Assembly: GCF_025398255.1 (NCBI RefSeq)
Contig: NZ_JAODNW010000019.1
Coordinates: forward strand, 62,001-126,000
Length of the DNA: 64,000 nucleotides
DNA from: Chelativorans intermedius
GTDB lineage: Bacteria > Pseudomonadota > Alphaproteobacteria > Rhizobiales > Rhizobiaceae
Reading direction: 5' to 3'
Shown here: positions 8,712 through 18,100 of the stretch, piece by piece
How the letters are laid out: each line of letters opens with the position of its first letter
Numbering within the stretch: position 1 is the first letter of the stretch
The notes under the pieces: model-generated
Seen by the model: the letters and a program-made list of their open reading frames with translations, nothing else
The model's database searches: none
Told to the model about the DNA's origin: nothing
Position numbers and translations under genes: made by a program

Positions 8712-9917
8712 GTGAGCGACAGGCACAGGGCGAGAATTCTGGTGGCCGGCACGGGGCCGGCGGGGCTTGCCGCCGCGCTGGCGCTTGCCGCTGGGGGCTG
8801 CGAGGTCCTGCTCGCCGGCCCGCCGCCAGCCCGCGAGGACCGGCGCACCACCGCGCTGATGCTGCCGGCCATGGCCTTTCTGAAGACGCTGGGCGTGGAG
8901 GAGGCGCTCGCGGCGCAGGCGGCACCTCTCGCCGCCATGCGCATCGTCGACGCCACGGAAAGGCTGGTGCGCAGCCCCACCGTCACCTTCCGCGCCGCCG
9001 AGATCGGCGAAGAGGCGTTCGGCTTCAACATCCCCAACGCCCATCTCAATACCGTGCTGGCCGAAGCGGTGCTGGCCGAGCCGCGCATCTCCTGGCGCGA
9101 GCAGATGGTGGAGGCGTGGCAGCCCGGGGCGGACAGCGTCTCGGCGAGGCTTGCCGATGGCTCGTCCATAAGGGCTGCACTCGCCGTGGCGGCCGACGGG
9201 CGCCATTCGCCGGCGCGGGCGGCCGCCGGCATCTCGGTGCGCACGCGCCGTCTGCCGCAAAGCGCTCTGGTGCTCAACTTCTCGCATGCGCGCCATCACG
9301 GCTTTACTTCCACCGAGTTCCATACCGAAGACGGTCCGTGCACCCAGGTGCCGCTGCCCGGCGGCATGCGCTCCAGCCTCGTCTGGGTGACACGGCCGGG
9401 CGCGGCGGAAGCTCTCGCCTCGCTCGACGCCGATGCCCTGTCCCGGCGGCTGGAAGAGCGTCAGCATTCCTTCCTCGGCAGGGTTGCGGTGGAGCCCGGC
9501 GTTCAGGTGTATCCCCTCTCGTCCGCGCTGCCTGCCCGCTTTGCTGCCCAGCGCATCGCCCTCGTCGGCGAGGCCGCCCATGTCTTCCCGCCGATCACCG
9601 CGCAGGGGCTCAATCTGGGCCTGCGCGATGTCGCGGACCTCGCCGCCATTGTGCGCGCCCATGCGGACGATCCCGGCGCCGCTTCGGCCCTTGCCCGCTA
9701 CGATCTCGTCCGCCGACCGGATATCCTGGCACGCTCGACCGCGGTCAATCTGGTGAATGCGTCGCTTCTCTCCGCGCTGCTCCCGGCGCAGCTTGCCCGC
9801 AGCGCCGGGCTCGGCCTTCTCGGCCATGTGCCCTTCTTGCGCGGCTTCTTCATGCGCGAGGGGATGCGCCCCGGCAGCGGCTTCTCCGCGCTCCTGCCGG
9901 CGCGGCTTCGCGCGTGA
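8712..9917 (+). CDS. UbiH/UbiF-family FAD-dependent hydroxylase
   Basis: 401 residues from a GTG at 8712, preceded by GGAG at 8701. The N-terminus has the FAD-binding VAGTGPAGLAAALALAAGG motif, the middle has VAADGRHSPARAAAGI (DG motif), and the C-terminal half has ALVGEAAHVFPPITAQGLNLGL (GD-like motif and ribityl contact). This matches the aromatic-ring hydroxylases of ubiquinone synthesis. Which ring position it serves cannot be read from sequence. The frame is open to an ATG at 8595, but that extension lacks family similarity. It converges with the AEC carrier, the stop codons lying 7 bp apart. Confidence 0.88.
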   Translation: MSDRHRARILVAGTGPAGLAAALALAAGGCEVLLAGPPPAREDRRTTALMLPAMAFLKTLGVEEALAAQAAPLAAMRIVDATERLVRSPTVTFRAAEIGEEAFGFNIPNAHLNTVLAEAVLAEPRISWREQMVEAWQPGADSVSARLADGSSIRAALAVAADGRHSPARAAAGISVRTRRLPQSALVLNFSHARHHGFTSTEFHTEDGPCTQVPLPGGMRSSLVWVTRPGAAEALASLDADALSRRLEERQHSFLGRVAVEPGVQVYPLSSALPARFAAQRIALVGEAAHVFPPITAQGLNLGLRDVADLAAIVRAHADDPGAASALARYDLVRRPDILARSTAVNLVNASLLSALLPAQLARSAGLGLLGHVPFLRGFFMREGMRPGSGFSALLPARLRA

Positions 9918-9923
9918 GAACGG

Positions 9924-10886
9924 TCAGGGAAACAGGTCGGCCGGCACGTAGCCATTGACGATCGCATAAAGCAGGCCGGTGACGGTGAACACCGAAAGTG
10001 CCGTGGCGATCAGCACGCTCGCCGAGGCGCGCTCCACCCACACGCCGTAGTGCTGGGCGATGACGAAGACATTGGTGGCCGTCGGCAGCGCCGCCATCAG
10101 CACCGCCGTATAAAGCCATGTGTCGGGAAAGTCGCCGATCAGGCTGAGCACGAAATAGCACAGCAGCGGATGCAGGATCAGCTTCAGCAGGACGATGGCG
10201 CCCATCTCCCGCGGCACGCGCCTGACCGGCCGCAAGGCCAGCGTCACGCCCATGGCGAATAGCGCGCAGGGGGCCGCCGCCCCCGCCAGATAGTCGAGCA
10301 GCCGCTCCACCGGCGCCGGCGGCTGCAGGTCGAAGAAGGCAGCCGCCACGCCCGCCCCCGTGGCGAGGATGAACGGGTGAAGCACGATGCTGCGGGCCAC
10401 GCCGGCGGCCAGACGCGCCGCGCTCTGCCGGTCGCCGCCGGCAATCGCCATCATCGTGGGCGCCACGGCGAAGTGCACCACGTTCTCGAAGGAGAAGATG
10501 AGCGCCACGGGCACCGCCGCCTCCGGCCCGAAGGCAAGCAGCACCAACCCCGGCCCCATGTAGCCGATATTGCCATAGCAGGCGGCAAGCCCCTTGACCG
10601 TGCTTTCGGCGATGGTGGCGCCGCGCCCCATCATCGAGCCGGCGAACATGAGGGCGAAGACCAGATAGGTGGTGGCCACGACGCCGGCCACATAGCGCCA
10701 CTCGGCCAGCCGCTCCACCGGCGTCTTGGCCACGAGCTGGAAGAACAGCGCCGGCAGCGCCACATAGATGACGAAGATGTTCATCCAGCCGAGCGCCTCC
10801 AGCGGCTGGCGCACCAGCCTCGCGGCGGCAAAGCCGATGAAGATCAGGCCGAAGAACGGCAGCACCAGGCCGGCGACATCCGCCAT
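9924..10886 (-). CDS. AEC-family (auxin efflux carrier-like) transporter
   Basis: 320 residues with about ten hydrophobic segments (LVLPFFGLIFIGFAAARLV; IFVIYVALPALFFQLVA; GNIGYMGPGLVLLAF; ILHPLLCYFVLSLIGDF; AALPTATNVFVIAQHYGV). The split five-plus-five arrangement and the late ALPTATNVF segment fit PF03547 permeases, which export or import organic anions such as malonate or malate. The substrate is unknown. Convergent with the UbiH-like gene and divergent from hspQ. Confidence 0.9.
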   Translation of the reverse strand: MADVAGLVLPFFGLIFIGFAAARLVRQPLEALGWMNIFVIYVALPALFFQLVAKTPVERLAEWRYVAGVVATTYLVFALMFAGSMMGRGATIAESTVKGLAACYGNIGYMGPGLVLLAFGPEAAVPVALIFSFENVVHFAVAPTMMAIAGGDRQSAARLAAGVARSIVLHPFILATGAGVAAAFFDLQPPAPVERLLDYLAGAAAPCALFAMGVTLALRPVRRVPREMGAIVLLKLILHPLLCYFVLSLIGDFPDTWLYTAVLMAALPTATNVFVIAQHYGVWVERASASVLIATALSVFTVTGLLYAIVNGYVPADLFP

Positions 10887-11008
10887 CGGATCCCCCTTTC
10901 CCCTTCAATATCCCGGCTCCTGCCGGGCCGCCCCGCCCGCCCCTCGACCGCACGGCGGGATTGAATTGTGCTCCAAGCTGCGCCACATAAGGGCAAAGGT
11001 TGAAGAAA

Positions 11009-11341
11009 ATGCAGAACATCAAGACCGCGAAATTTGCGATCGGGCAGGTCGTCCGCCACCGTCTGTTCCCCTTCCGGGGCGTTATTTTCGACGTCGACCC
11101 GGAGTTCGCCAACACGGAAGAGTGGTATCAGGCCATTCCGCCGGAGGTGCGGCCCGCCAAGAACCAGCCCTTCTATCACCTCCTCGCCGAGAACGAGGAG
11201 ACGGAATATGTCGCCTACGTCTCGGAGCAGAACCTCCTGGAGGACGAGTCGGGCGAACCCGTGCGCCATCCGCAGCTTTCCGAGTTTTTCATCGAAACGC
11301 CGGACGGGCGCTACCAGCCGCGCATGCGCCAGCATCATTGA
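11009..11341 (+). CDS. hspQ: Heat-shock protein HspQ / hemimethylated-DNA-binding protein
   Basis: 110 residues from the ATG at 11009, with an AAGG ribosome-binding site 10 nt upstream. The sequence follows the YccV/HspQ pattern: FAIGQVVRHRLFPFRGVIFDVDP, then NTEEWYQAIPPEVRPAKNQP and FYHLLAENEETEYVAYVSEQ. In enterobacteria HspQ is a heat-inducible specificity factor of the Lon protease and was also described as binding hemimethylated oriC DNA. The role in alphaproteobacteria is less clear. A monocistronic gene, ending just before the IalB terminator. Confidence 0.92.
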   Translation: MQNIKTAKFAIGQVVRHRLFPFRGVIFDVDPEFANTEEWYQAIPPEVRPAKNQPFYHLLAENEETEYVAYVSEQNLLEDESGEPVRHPQLSEFFIETPDGRYQPRMRQHH

Positions 11342-11352
11342 GGCCGCAAACG

Positions 11353-11377
11353 AAAACAGGGCCCGATGAGGCCCTGT
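11353..11377 (-). terminator. Rho-independent terminator of the IalB-family gene
   Basis: An 8-bp perfect stem ACAGGGCC/GGCCCTGT (11356-11363 with 11370-11377, 6-nt loop) is followed on the minus strand by TTTTCGTTT. It lies 19 bp beyond the IalB stop, between convergent hspQ and IalB genes, and could also stop hspQ transcripts less efficiently. Confidence 0.82.
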
Positions 11378-11395
11378 CGCGGTCCGTGGCTGGCG

Positions 11396-12022
11396 TTACT
11401 GGGCCTGCTTCGCCCGCTCCTGGGCGGCCTTCAGCTTCTCGACGAACTCCTCGTTGTTCTTGCTGACAAATTCCTCCAGCTTCTTCTGCCGCTCGTCGAG
11501 GTCGCTCTGCTGCAGCGGCTCGCCGTCATAGGCGTCGGTGAAGCCCTGCAGCGTCACCTTCACGGGGTTGGGCTGGTTCTGGAAGTTGACGGAAGTGAGG
11601 GTCAGCTCCGAACCGCGCTTGAAGGAGCTGATGAGCGCATCGGTGAGCTGCGCCTCGGCCACGCAGCGATCAGGCACGCAGATGGCGTAGTCGATCTTCT
11701 GGGTATTGCCGCCATCCACCTGCAGGCCGATGCCCGGCGGAATGAGGCGGCCGGTGGGAACGGCGATCTGCAGCACGCGCCGGTTCACCTTGCCCTCGAT
11801 CTCGATCAGGTTCACGCTGGTGAGAAGCTGCCCCGTATTGGCGCGCAGAAGGAACTGCACGTTGCAGACGTCCACATCCTCCTGCTTGGTGCAGGCTTTG
11901 AACCAGCCCTGAGGCGGCTCCTGCTGCGCGTGTGCGGTACTGCCATAGCCGATGGCGGCCACGCCGAGCGCACCGAGGAAAGCTCCCGCCAGGCGGCTCG
12001 CTCTCGCTTTCAGGCTCATCAT
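11396..12022 (-). CDS. Invasion-associated locus B (IalB) family protein
   Basis: 208 residues. The signal peptide MMSLKARASRLAGAFLGALG ends near AHAQQE. The mature domain holds the family landmarks GWFKACTKQEDVDVCNVQF and IDYAICVPDRCVAEAQL, with four cysteines in two pairs, then a charged helical C-terminus from about residue 170. PF06776 proteins are periplasmic or outer-membrane associated. Bartonella IalB affects erythrocyte entry, but free-living rhizobia also carry homologues whose function is unknown. The start is the first of two adjacent ATGs, behind GGGGAAACG. Confidence 0.9.
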   Translation of the reverse strand: MMSLKARASRLAGAFLGALGVAAIGYGSTAHAQQEPPQGWFKACTKQEDVDVCNVQFLLRANTGQLLTSVNLIEIEGKVNRRVLQIAVPTGRLIPPGIGLQVDGGNTQKIDYAICVPDRCVAEAQLTDALISSFKRGSELTLTSVNFQNQPNPVKVTLQGFTDAYDGEPLQQSDLDERQKKLEEFVSKNNEEFVEKLKAAQERAKQAQ

Positions 12023-12278
12023 CGTTTCCCCGTTCCTCTTGATCTCACAAAAACCGTGCGGCTGAACCAACTGCCGTAACTGGTGGCCGAATGCGGCGAC
12101 AGCAAGGCCCCTGGCGCCTGTTACAACGCCTGCGCCGGCGAATCCAGTGCCTCGCCGCCAACGGGCCGCAATTCGCCGTTCAAAATCCTGCCCGCCGGCG
12201 TGGACAAACCGGCCACGCGGGGAGAGGATGCGCGGCCGTAACACCCGAGCCGATTCGATCCCGCATGGAGGTCAGACC

Positions 12279-14114
12279 ATGTTCCGCACCGTTTCCACTC
12301 CAGTGCTCCTGGCCGCCCTCCTGCTTTGCGGGGCAGCGCAGGCCGAGGAGGCGCCGGCCCACGGCATTGCCATGAATGGCGAGCCGGCCCTGCCGGCCGA
12401 TTTCACCCATTTCCCCCATGCCAACCCGGATGCCCCGAAGGGCGGCGAGATCACCTATTGCGTGGTCGGCTCCTTCGACAACCTCAACCCCTTCATTCTC
12501 AAGAGCATGCGCACCACCGCGCGCGGCATCATCGACACCATCTTCGGCAATCTCGTCTTCGAGTCGCTGATGCGGCGCAGCGATACCGAGCCCTTCTCGC
12601 TCTACGGGCTGCTTGCCGAGAGCGTGGAGATGGACGCCGAGCGCACCTATGCCGAGTTCCACCTCAACCCCGACGCCAGGTGGTCGGACGGCAAGCCGGT
12701 CACCCCGGAGGATGTCATCTTCACCTACGAAACCTTCGCGCAGAAGGCCCGCCCGCCCTACTCCACACGCATGAACCGGATCGACAGGATCGAGAAGACG
12801 GGACCGCACAGCGTGCGCTTCACCTTCAACGACAAGGCCGACCGGGAATTTCCGCTCATCGTTGCCATGACGCCCGTCATCCCGGCCCATGCCTTCGACC
12901 CAGAGACCTTCGATCAGGCGACGCTGAAGCCGCTGGTGGGCAGCGGCCCGTACACCATCGAGACGGTCCGTCCGGGCGAGCGGATCGTCTTTCGCCGCAA
13001 CCCCGACTACTGGGGCGAAAACATCCCCTCCATGCGCGGCTTCGCCAATTACGGCCGCATCACCATCGACTATTTCCTGAACGGCAACGCCCAGTTCGAG
13101 GCGTTCAAGAAGGGCCTGTGCTCGGCCTATGCGGGGGCCATCTATACCGGGTTGGAGCCGAGCCGCATCGAGCGCGACTTCGACTTTCCCGCCGCCCGCG
13201 ACGGCAAGGTCATCGTCGAGTCCTTCGAAACGAAGATCCCGCCCGTCGTCACCGGCTTCGTCTTCAACACCCGGCGCGAGAAATTCGCCGATCCGCGCGT
13301 GCGGCAGGCGCTGTCGATGCTCTACGATTTCGGCTGGATCAACGCGAACATCTTCGACGGGCGCTATCACCGCACGCTCAGCTACTGGCAGGGCTCGGAG
13401 CTGTCGGCGCTCGGCCGGCCGGCGGGACCCAAGGAGAGAGAGCTTCTGGCGCCCTATGCGGACAAGGTGCTGCCCTCGGTGATGGACGGCACCTATGGCG
13501 AGGATGCCGATTCGGACAGGAAGATCGACCGGCAGACCATGCGCGAGGCGCTCGACCTGCTGCAGCAGGCGGGCTACCGGCTGCAGGATGGGCGGCTTGT
13601 GGATGCCCAGGGCCGGCCCTTCTCCTTCGAGATTCTCATCACCTCCGCCGAACAGGAGCGCTTCGCCGCGGTCTTCCAGCGCGCGCTGCGGCGTCTGGGT
13701 ATCGAGGTGTCGCTGCGCCTTCTCGACGACTCGCAGATGCAGCAGCGCAAGCAGACCTTCGAGTTCGACATGCTGATCTCGTCGGTCGGCTTTTCCGGCT
13801 CGCTGTCGCCGGGCAGCGAGCAGGTCGGTCGCTGGGGCTCCTCCTCGGCCAATGCGGAAGGCTCCTTCAACCTCGCAGGCGTTGCCGACCCGGCGGTCGA
13901 TGCGATGATCGAGGCGATGCTCAAGGCGCGCGACAAGGAGACCTACGTCGCCGCGGTGCGGGCGCTCGACCGGCTGCTGATCTCCGGCGCCTACATGGTG
14001 CCCATGCAGCACGACAACAGCAAGTGGATCGCCTACTGGAACTATCTGGAGCACCCAGAGATTGCGCCCAACAACGGTTTCGACCTTTATAGCTGGTGGC
14101 GAAAGCCGGAATAG
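12279..14114 (+). CDS. Family 5 extracellular solute-binding protein, YejA-like
   Basis: 611 residues from the ATG at 12279, with GGAGG seven bases upstream. Signal peptide MFRTVSTPVLLAALLLCGAA-QAEE. The mature start HGIAMNGEPALPADFTHF is typical of YejA-type peptide-binding proteins. The SBP_bac_5 core follows (ARWSDGKPVTPEDVIFTYE; RVRQALSMLYDFGWINANI). It delivers oligopeptides or related compounds to an ABC importer. No permease or ATPase genes are adjacent, so it is an orphan binding protein here or works with components encoded elsewhere. A DsbA-like gene starts 11 bp downstream. Confidence 0.92.
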   Translation: MFRTVSTPVLLAALLLCGAAQAEEAPAHGIAMNGEPALPADFTHFPHANPDAPKGGEITYCVVGSFDNLNPFILKSMRTTARGIIDTIFGNLVFESLMRRSDTEPFSLYGLLAESVEMDAERTYAEFHLNPDARWSDGKPVTPEDVIFTYETFAQKARPPYSTRMNRIDRIEKTGPHSVRFTFNDKADREFPLIVAMTPVIPAHAFDPETFDQATLKPLVGSGPYTIETVRPGERIVFRRNPDYWGENIPSMRGFANYGRITIDYFLNGNAQFEAFKKGLCSAYAGAIYTGLEPSRIERDFDFPAARDGKVIVESFETKIPPVVTGFVFNTRREKFADPRVRQALSMLYDFGWINANIFDGRYHRTLSYWQGSELSALGRPAGPKERELLAPYADKVLPSVMDGTYGEDADSDRKIDRQTMREALDLLQQAGYRLQDGRLVDAQGRPFSFEILITSAEQERFAAVFQRALRRLGIEVSLRLLDDSQMQQRKQTFEFDMLISSVGFSGSLSPGSEQVGRWGSSSANAEGSFNLAGVADPAVDAMIEAMLKARDKETYVAAVRALDRLLISGAYMVPMQHDNSKWIAYWNYLEHPEIAPNNGFDLYSWWRKPE

Positions 14115-14125
14115 GCGGAAAGACC

Positions 14126-14812
14126 ATGCCCGAAGGGGAAACCATCCATATCGACGTCGTCTCCGACGTCGTGTGCCCGTGGTGCTATGTGGGCGAGCGC
14201 CATCTTGCTGCCGCGCTCGGCCTCATGGAAGGTATCGAAGCCGTCATTCGCTGGCGTCCCTACCAGCTCGATGCATCCATCCCGCCCGAGGGGCGCGACC
14301 GGCAGACATACCTTCTGGACAAGTTCGGCGACCCGGCGCGCATCGAGGCCATGCACCGGCGCCTGCGCGAGATGGGCGAGGCGGCCGGCATCACCTTCAA
14401 TTTCGAGGCAATCAAGGTGTCGCCAAATACGCTCGATGCACACCGCCTCATCCGCTGGGCGGCGAGTGCCGGGCCGGGCATACAGGCCCGCCTCGTGCGG
14501 CGGCTGTTCCAGCTCTATTTCGAGGAAGGCGCCGATATCGGCAGAGGCGAGGTCCTGCTCGATGCTGCGCGTGCGGCGGGCATGGATGCGGCCCTGGCGG
14601 AGACGCTGCTGCCCACCGGAGCCGACCGCGCCGAGGTCGAGGCGGAGATTGCCACGGCCCACCGCATGGGCATCACAGGCGTTCCCTGTTTTCTGCTCGA
14701 AGGCCGCTATGCGCTGATGGGCGCACAGCCGCCCGAGGCTCTGGCGGAGGCCATCGGCAAGGTCGCGGCGGCGAAGGCTGCGGGCGCCCTGGACGACGAG
14801 ACCCAGGAATAG
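14126..14812 (+). CDS. FrnE-like DsbA-family oxidoreductase
   Basis: 228 residues without a signal peptide, so probably cytoplasmic. The thioredoxin-fold active site is CPWC in SDVVCPWCYVGERHLAAAL, near residue 17. A helical insertion follows (residues 60-150), then the cis-Pro loop GITGVPCFLLEGRYALMGAQ near residue 185, which carries an extra cysteine. FrnE proteins catalyse disulfide exchange or isomerise 2-hydroxychromene-type substrates. The start at 14126 lies 11 bp after the YejA-like gene behind AGGCGGAAAG, suggesting one operon. Confidence 0.88.
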   Translation: MPEGETIHIDVVSDVVCPWCYVGERHLAAALGLMEGIEAVIRWRPYQLDASIPPEGRDRQTYLLDKFGDPARIEAMHRRLREMGEAAGITFNFEAIKVSPNTLDAHRLIRWAASAGPGIQARLVRRLFQLYFEEGADIGRGEVLLDAARAAGMDAALAETLLPTGADRAEVEAEIATAHRMGITGVPCFLLEGRYALMGAQPPEALAEAIGKVAAAKAAGALDDETQE

Positions 14813-15124
14813 GGCTACCGCCGCCACAACGGTTCATACGGCCCGCGGGGGGACAGATTCAACACCCCCCGAATCTCCCTCCCCCGCCAACCCATTGCCT
14901 CTACTCACTCTTCCCTATTCTCTGTTCGCGCCATCCCCCTTTTCATCCGCACCCGCACCGCTTGGCTTTCCGAGCGACGAACACCCGGAGCCATGGCGGA
15001 GACCATTGGATGCGCCGCAGATCAATAGAGAAGGCATGGACAACCCGCCCCGTTTTCCGGGGCTTTGACAAGACCCGGCCTGGAGCCGAGGCGCAAAAAC
15101 GAAGACGCACGGGCGGGCCAACGA
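14813..15124. other. 312-bp intergenic region between convergent FrnE-like gene and mfd
   Basis: No gene is apparent. The first 150 bp are unusually pyrimidine-rich on the plus strand (long C and CT runs). Near the middle-right lies a 6-bp hairpin GCCCCG-5-CGGGGC (15047-15063) followed by TTTG on the plus strand, a weak candidate terminator for the FrnE-like gene. I see no promoter, repeat or RNA. Confidence 0.45.
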
Positions 15125-18100
15125 TCAGGCGGCCTGCTTTTCCACCAGCCGTACGAGTTGCGTCATGATGGTGGCGGCACCGGCGAGGCGCTTTTCGGCG
15201 TTCGGCCAGTCGCGGATGAACACCACGCTGTGGTCAGGGCGAATTTTGGCGAGCGAGCCCTGTTCGCCGATGAAGCGCACCAATGCTGCCGGGTTGGCGA
15301 AGGTCTGATTGCGGAAGGCGATGACCACGCCCTTGGGGCCTGCGTCGAGCTTTTCCACGTTCGCCCTGCGGCACAGCGCCTTGATGAAGACGATCTTCAA
15401 CAGGTGCTGGACTTCCTCCGGCAGCGGGCCGAAGCGGTCGATCAGCTCGGCGCCGAAGGCATCGATCTCCTCCGGCGTGTGCAGTTCGCCCAGCCGCCGG
15501 TAAAGCCCCAGTCGAAGCTGCAGATCCGGCACGTAGCTTTCGGGGATCATCACCGCCGTGCCCACCGTGATCTGCGGCGACCAGCCGGTGTCGGCCACCT
15601 CGCCCGTGCCGCGCATTTCCGCCACGGCCTCCTCCAGCATCTGCTGGTAGAGCTCGTAGCCCACTTCCTTGATGTGGCCCGACTGCTCCTCGCCCAGAAG
15701 GTTGCCGGCGCCGCGGATATCCAAGTCATGGCTGGCAAGCTGGAAGCCGGCGCCCAGCGTGTCGAGCGACTGCAACACCTTCAGCCGCCGTTCGGCCGTA
15801 GCGGTGAGCTTCCTGTTGGCCGGCAGGGTGAACAGCGCATAGGCGCGCACCTTGGAGCGGCCCACCCGGCCGCGGAGCTGGTAGAGCTGCGCCAGGCCGA
15901 ACATGTCGGCGCGATGCACGATCAGGGTGTTGGCCGTGGGAATGTCGAGGCCGGACTCGACGATGGTCGTGGAAAGCAGGACGTCGTACTGCCCGTCGTA
16001 GAAGGCATTCATGATGTCGTCCAGCTCGCCAGGCGCAAGCTGCCCATGGGCGGTCGCCACCTTCAGTTCCGGTACCTGGCTGGCCAGAAAGTCGCGCACC
16101 TCGGCAAGGTCGGCGATGCGCGGCACGACGTAGAAGCTCTGGCCGCCGCGATAGCGTTCGCGCAGCAGCGTCTCGCGGATCACCAGCGGATCGAAAGGCG
16201 AGATGAAGGTGCGGACGGCCATGCGGTCCACGGGCGGCGTGGCGATCAACGAAAGCTCGCGCACCCCGCTCATGGCCAATTGCAGCGTGCGCGGGATGGG
16301 CGTGGCCGAAAGCGTCAGCACATGCACGTCGGACTTCAGCTCCTTCAGCCGCTCCTTGTGCTTGACGCCGAAATGCTGCTCCTCGTCGATGATAAGAAGG
16401 CCGAGATTCTTGAAGTGCACGGATGCGCCCAACAGCGCATGGGTGCCCACCACGATGTCCACCGTGCCGTCGGCCAGCCCCTTCTTGGTTTCGCTGAGCT
16501 CCCTGGCGCCCACCAGCCGCGACGCCTGGCGCACCCGAACGGGAAGACCCGCGAAACGCTGGCTGAAGGTCTTGAAGTGCTGGCGGGCAAGCAGGGTCGT
16601 CGGCACCACCACGGCAACCTGGAAGCCTTCCATCGCCGCGACGAAGGCAGCACGCAGCGCCACCTCGGTCTTGCCGAAGCCGACGTCGCCACACACCAGC
16701 CGGTCCATCGGACGGCCGGACGAGAGGTCTTCCAGCACCGCCTCGATGGCCGATTGCTGATCCTCCGTCTCGTCATAGGGAAAACGTGCCGCAAACTCTC
16801 CATAAAGCCCGTCGGGCGGCGCCAGCTTGGCGGCCGGGCGCATCTGCCGCTCCGCGGCGATCTGGATAAGCTGACCCGCCATTTCCAGAAGGCGCTTCTT
16901 GAGCTTTGCCTTGCGCGACTGCCAGGCGACGCCGCCCAGCTTGTCCAGCACGGCCTCCGCCGAATCCGAGCCATAGCGCGACAGAAGCTCGATGTTCTCC
17001 ACCGGCAGGAACAGCCGGTCGTCGCCGGCATAGCGCAGTTCCAGGCACTCATGCGGCGCGCCGGCGGCCTCGATGGTTCTGAGGCCCACGAAGCGGCCGA
17101 TGCCGTGATCGGCGTGGACGACGATGTCGCCGGCCGACAGCGCATTGACCTCGGAGATGAAATCGGCTGCCTTCTTCCGCCGTGCCGAGCGGCGCACCAG
17201 CCGGTCGCCCAGAATGTCCTGCTCGGCGACGATGGCAAGGCGCTTTGTCTCGAATCCCGCCTCCAGCGGCAGAACGCCAAGCCCCGCCTGGCCACTGGCC
17301 AGCCCTTCAATTGCGGCAAGGCTGTCGACGCGCACCACATTGCCGAGCCCATGCTCGGCGAGGATCTGGCCGAGGCGCTCGGCCGAGCCCTCGCTCCAGC
17401 CGGCGATCATCACCCGCTTGCCGGCAGCGCGCAGGGCGCCGATGTGCTTCACGGCGTGGTCGAAGACATTGGCGTTCGGATCGGCCCTCTCCTCGGCAAA
17501 GTTGCGCCCGGCATGGGCGCCGCCGTGCAGCACGGGACCGGCGCCCTCCTGCGGCGTGTCGAATGGCGTGAGGCGGACAAGGCCGCGCGCCTCCGCCAGC
17601 CGCACCGCCTCTTCCGGCTCCAGATAGAGGCGCGCAGGCTCCACGGGCTTGTAGGGAACGGCGGCGCCGAGCCCCTGCCCCTCGGCCTGCCGCAGTCGGG
17701 CCTCGTAGTGGTCGACGATCAGCGCATGGCGTTCGCCGAGCGCCTCCTTGGCCAGGTGGTCGAAGACCACCGGCGCGTCGGGCAGATAGTCGAACAGGGT
17801 TTCCAGCCGTTCGTGGAAAAGCGGCAGCCAGTGTTCCATGCCGGAAAAGCGCCGTCCTTCGGAGACCGCTGCATAGAGCGCATCATCGCGCGACGGCGCG
17901 CCGAAGGCTTCGATATAGTTGCGGCGGAAGCGCGAGATGGTTTCCGGCGTCAGCGTCACCTCGCTCATCGCCTGCAGAACCACCTCGGCACGCTGGCCGG
18001 TGGTGCGCTGCGAAGCGACGTCAAAGGCGCGGATGGACTCCAGCGTGTCACCGAAGAAGTCGAGCCTCAGCGCCTCCTCCCAGCCGGGTGCGAGGAGATC

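Noticed and set aside
12180-14054. Long open frame antisense to the YejA-like gene (624 codons)
   Set aside because: It is a high-GC shadow of the real gene: His/Arg/Gly-rich, no domain, no ribosome-binding site. Similar long antisense frames oppose mfd, mrcA, cckA, glmU and others.
14830-14940. Pyrimidine-rich stretch as a repeat or CRISPR-like array
   Set aside because: There is no regular repeat unit or spacing; it is only local C/T bias.
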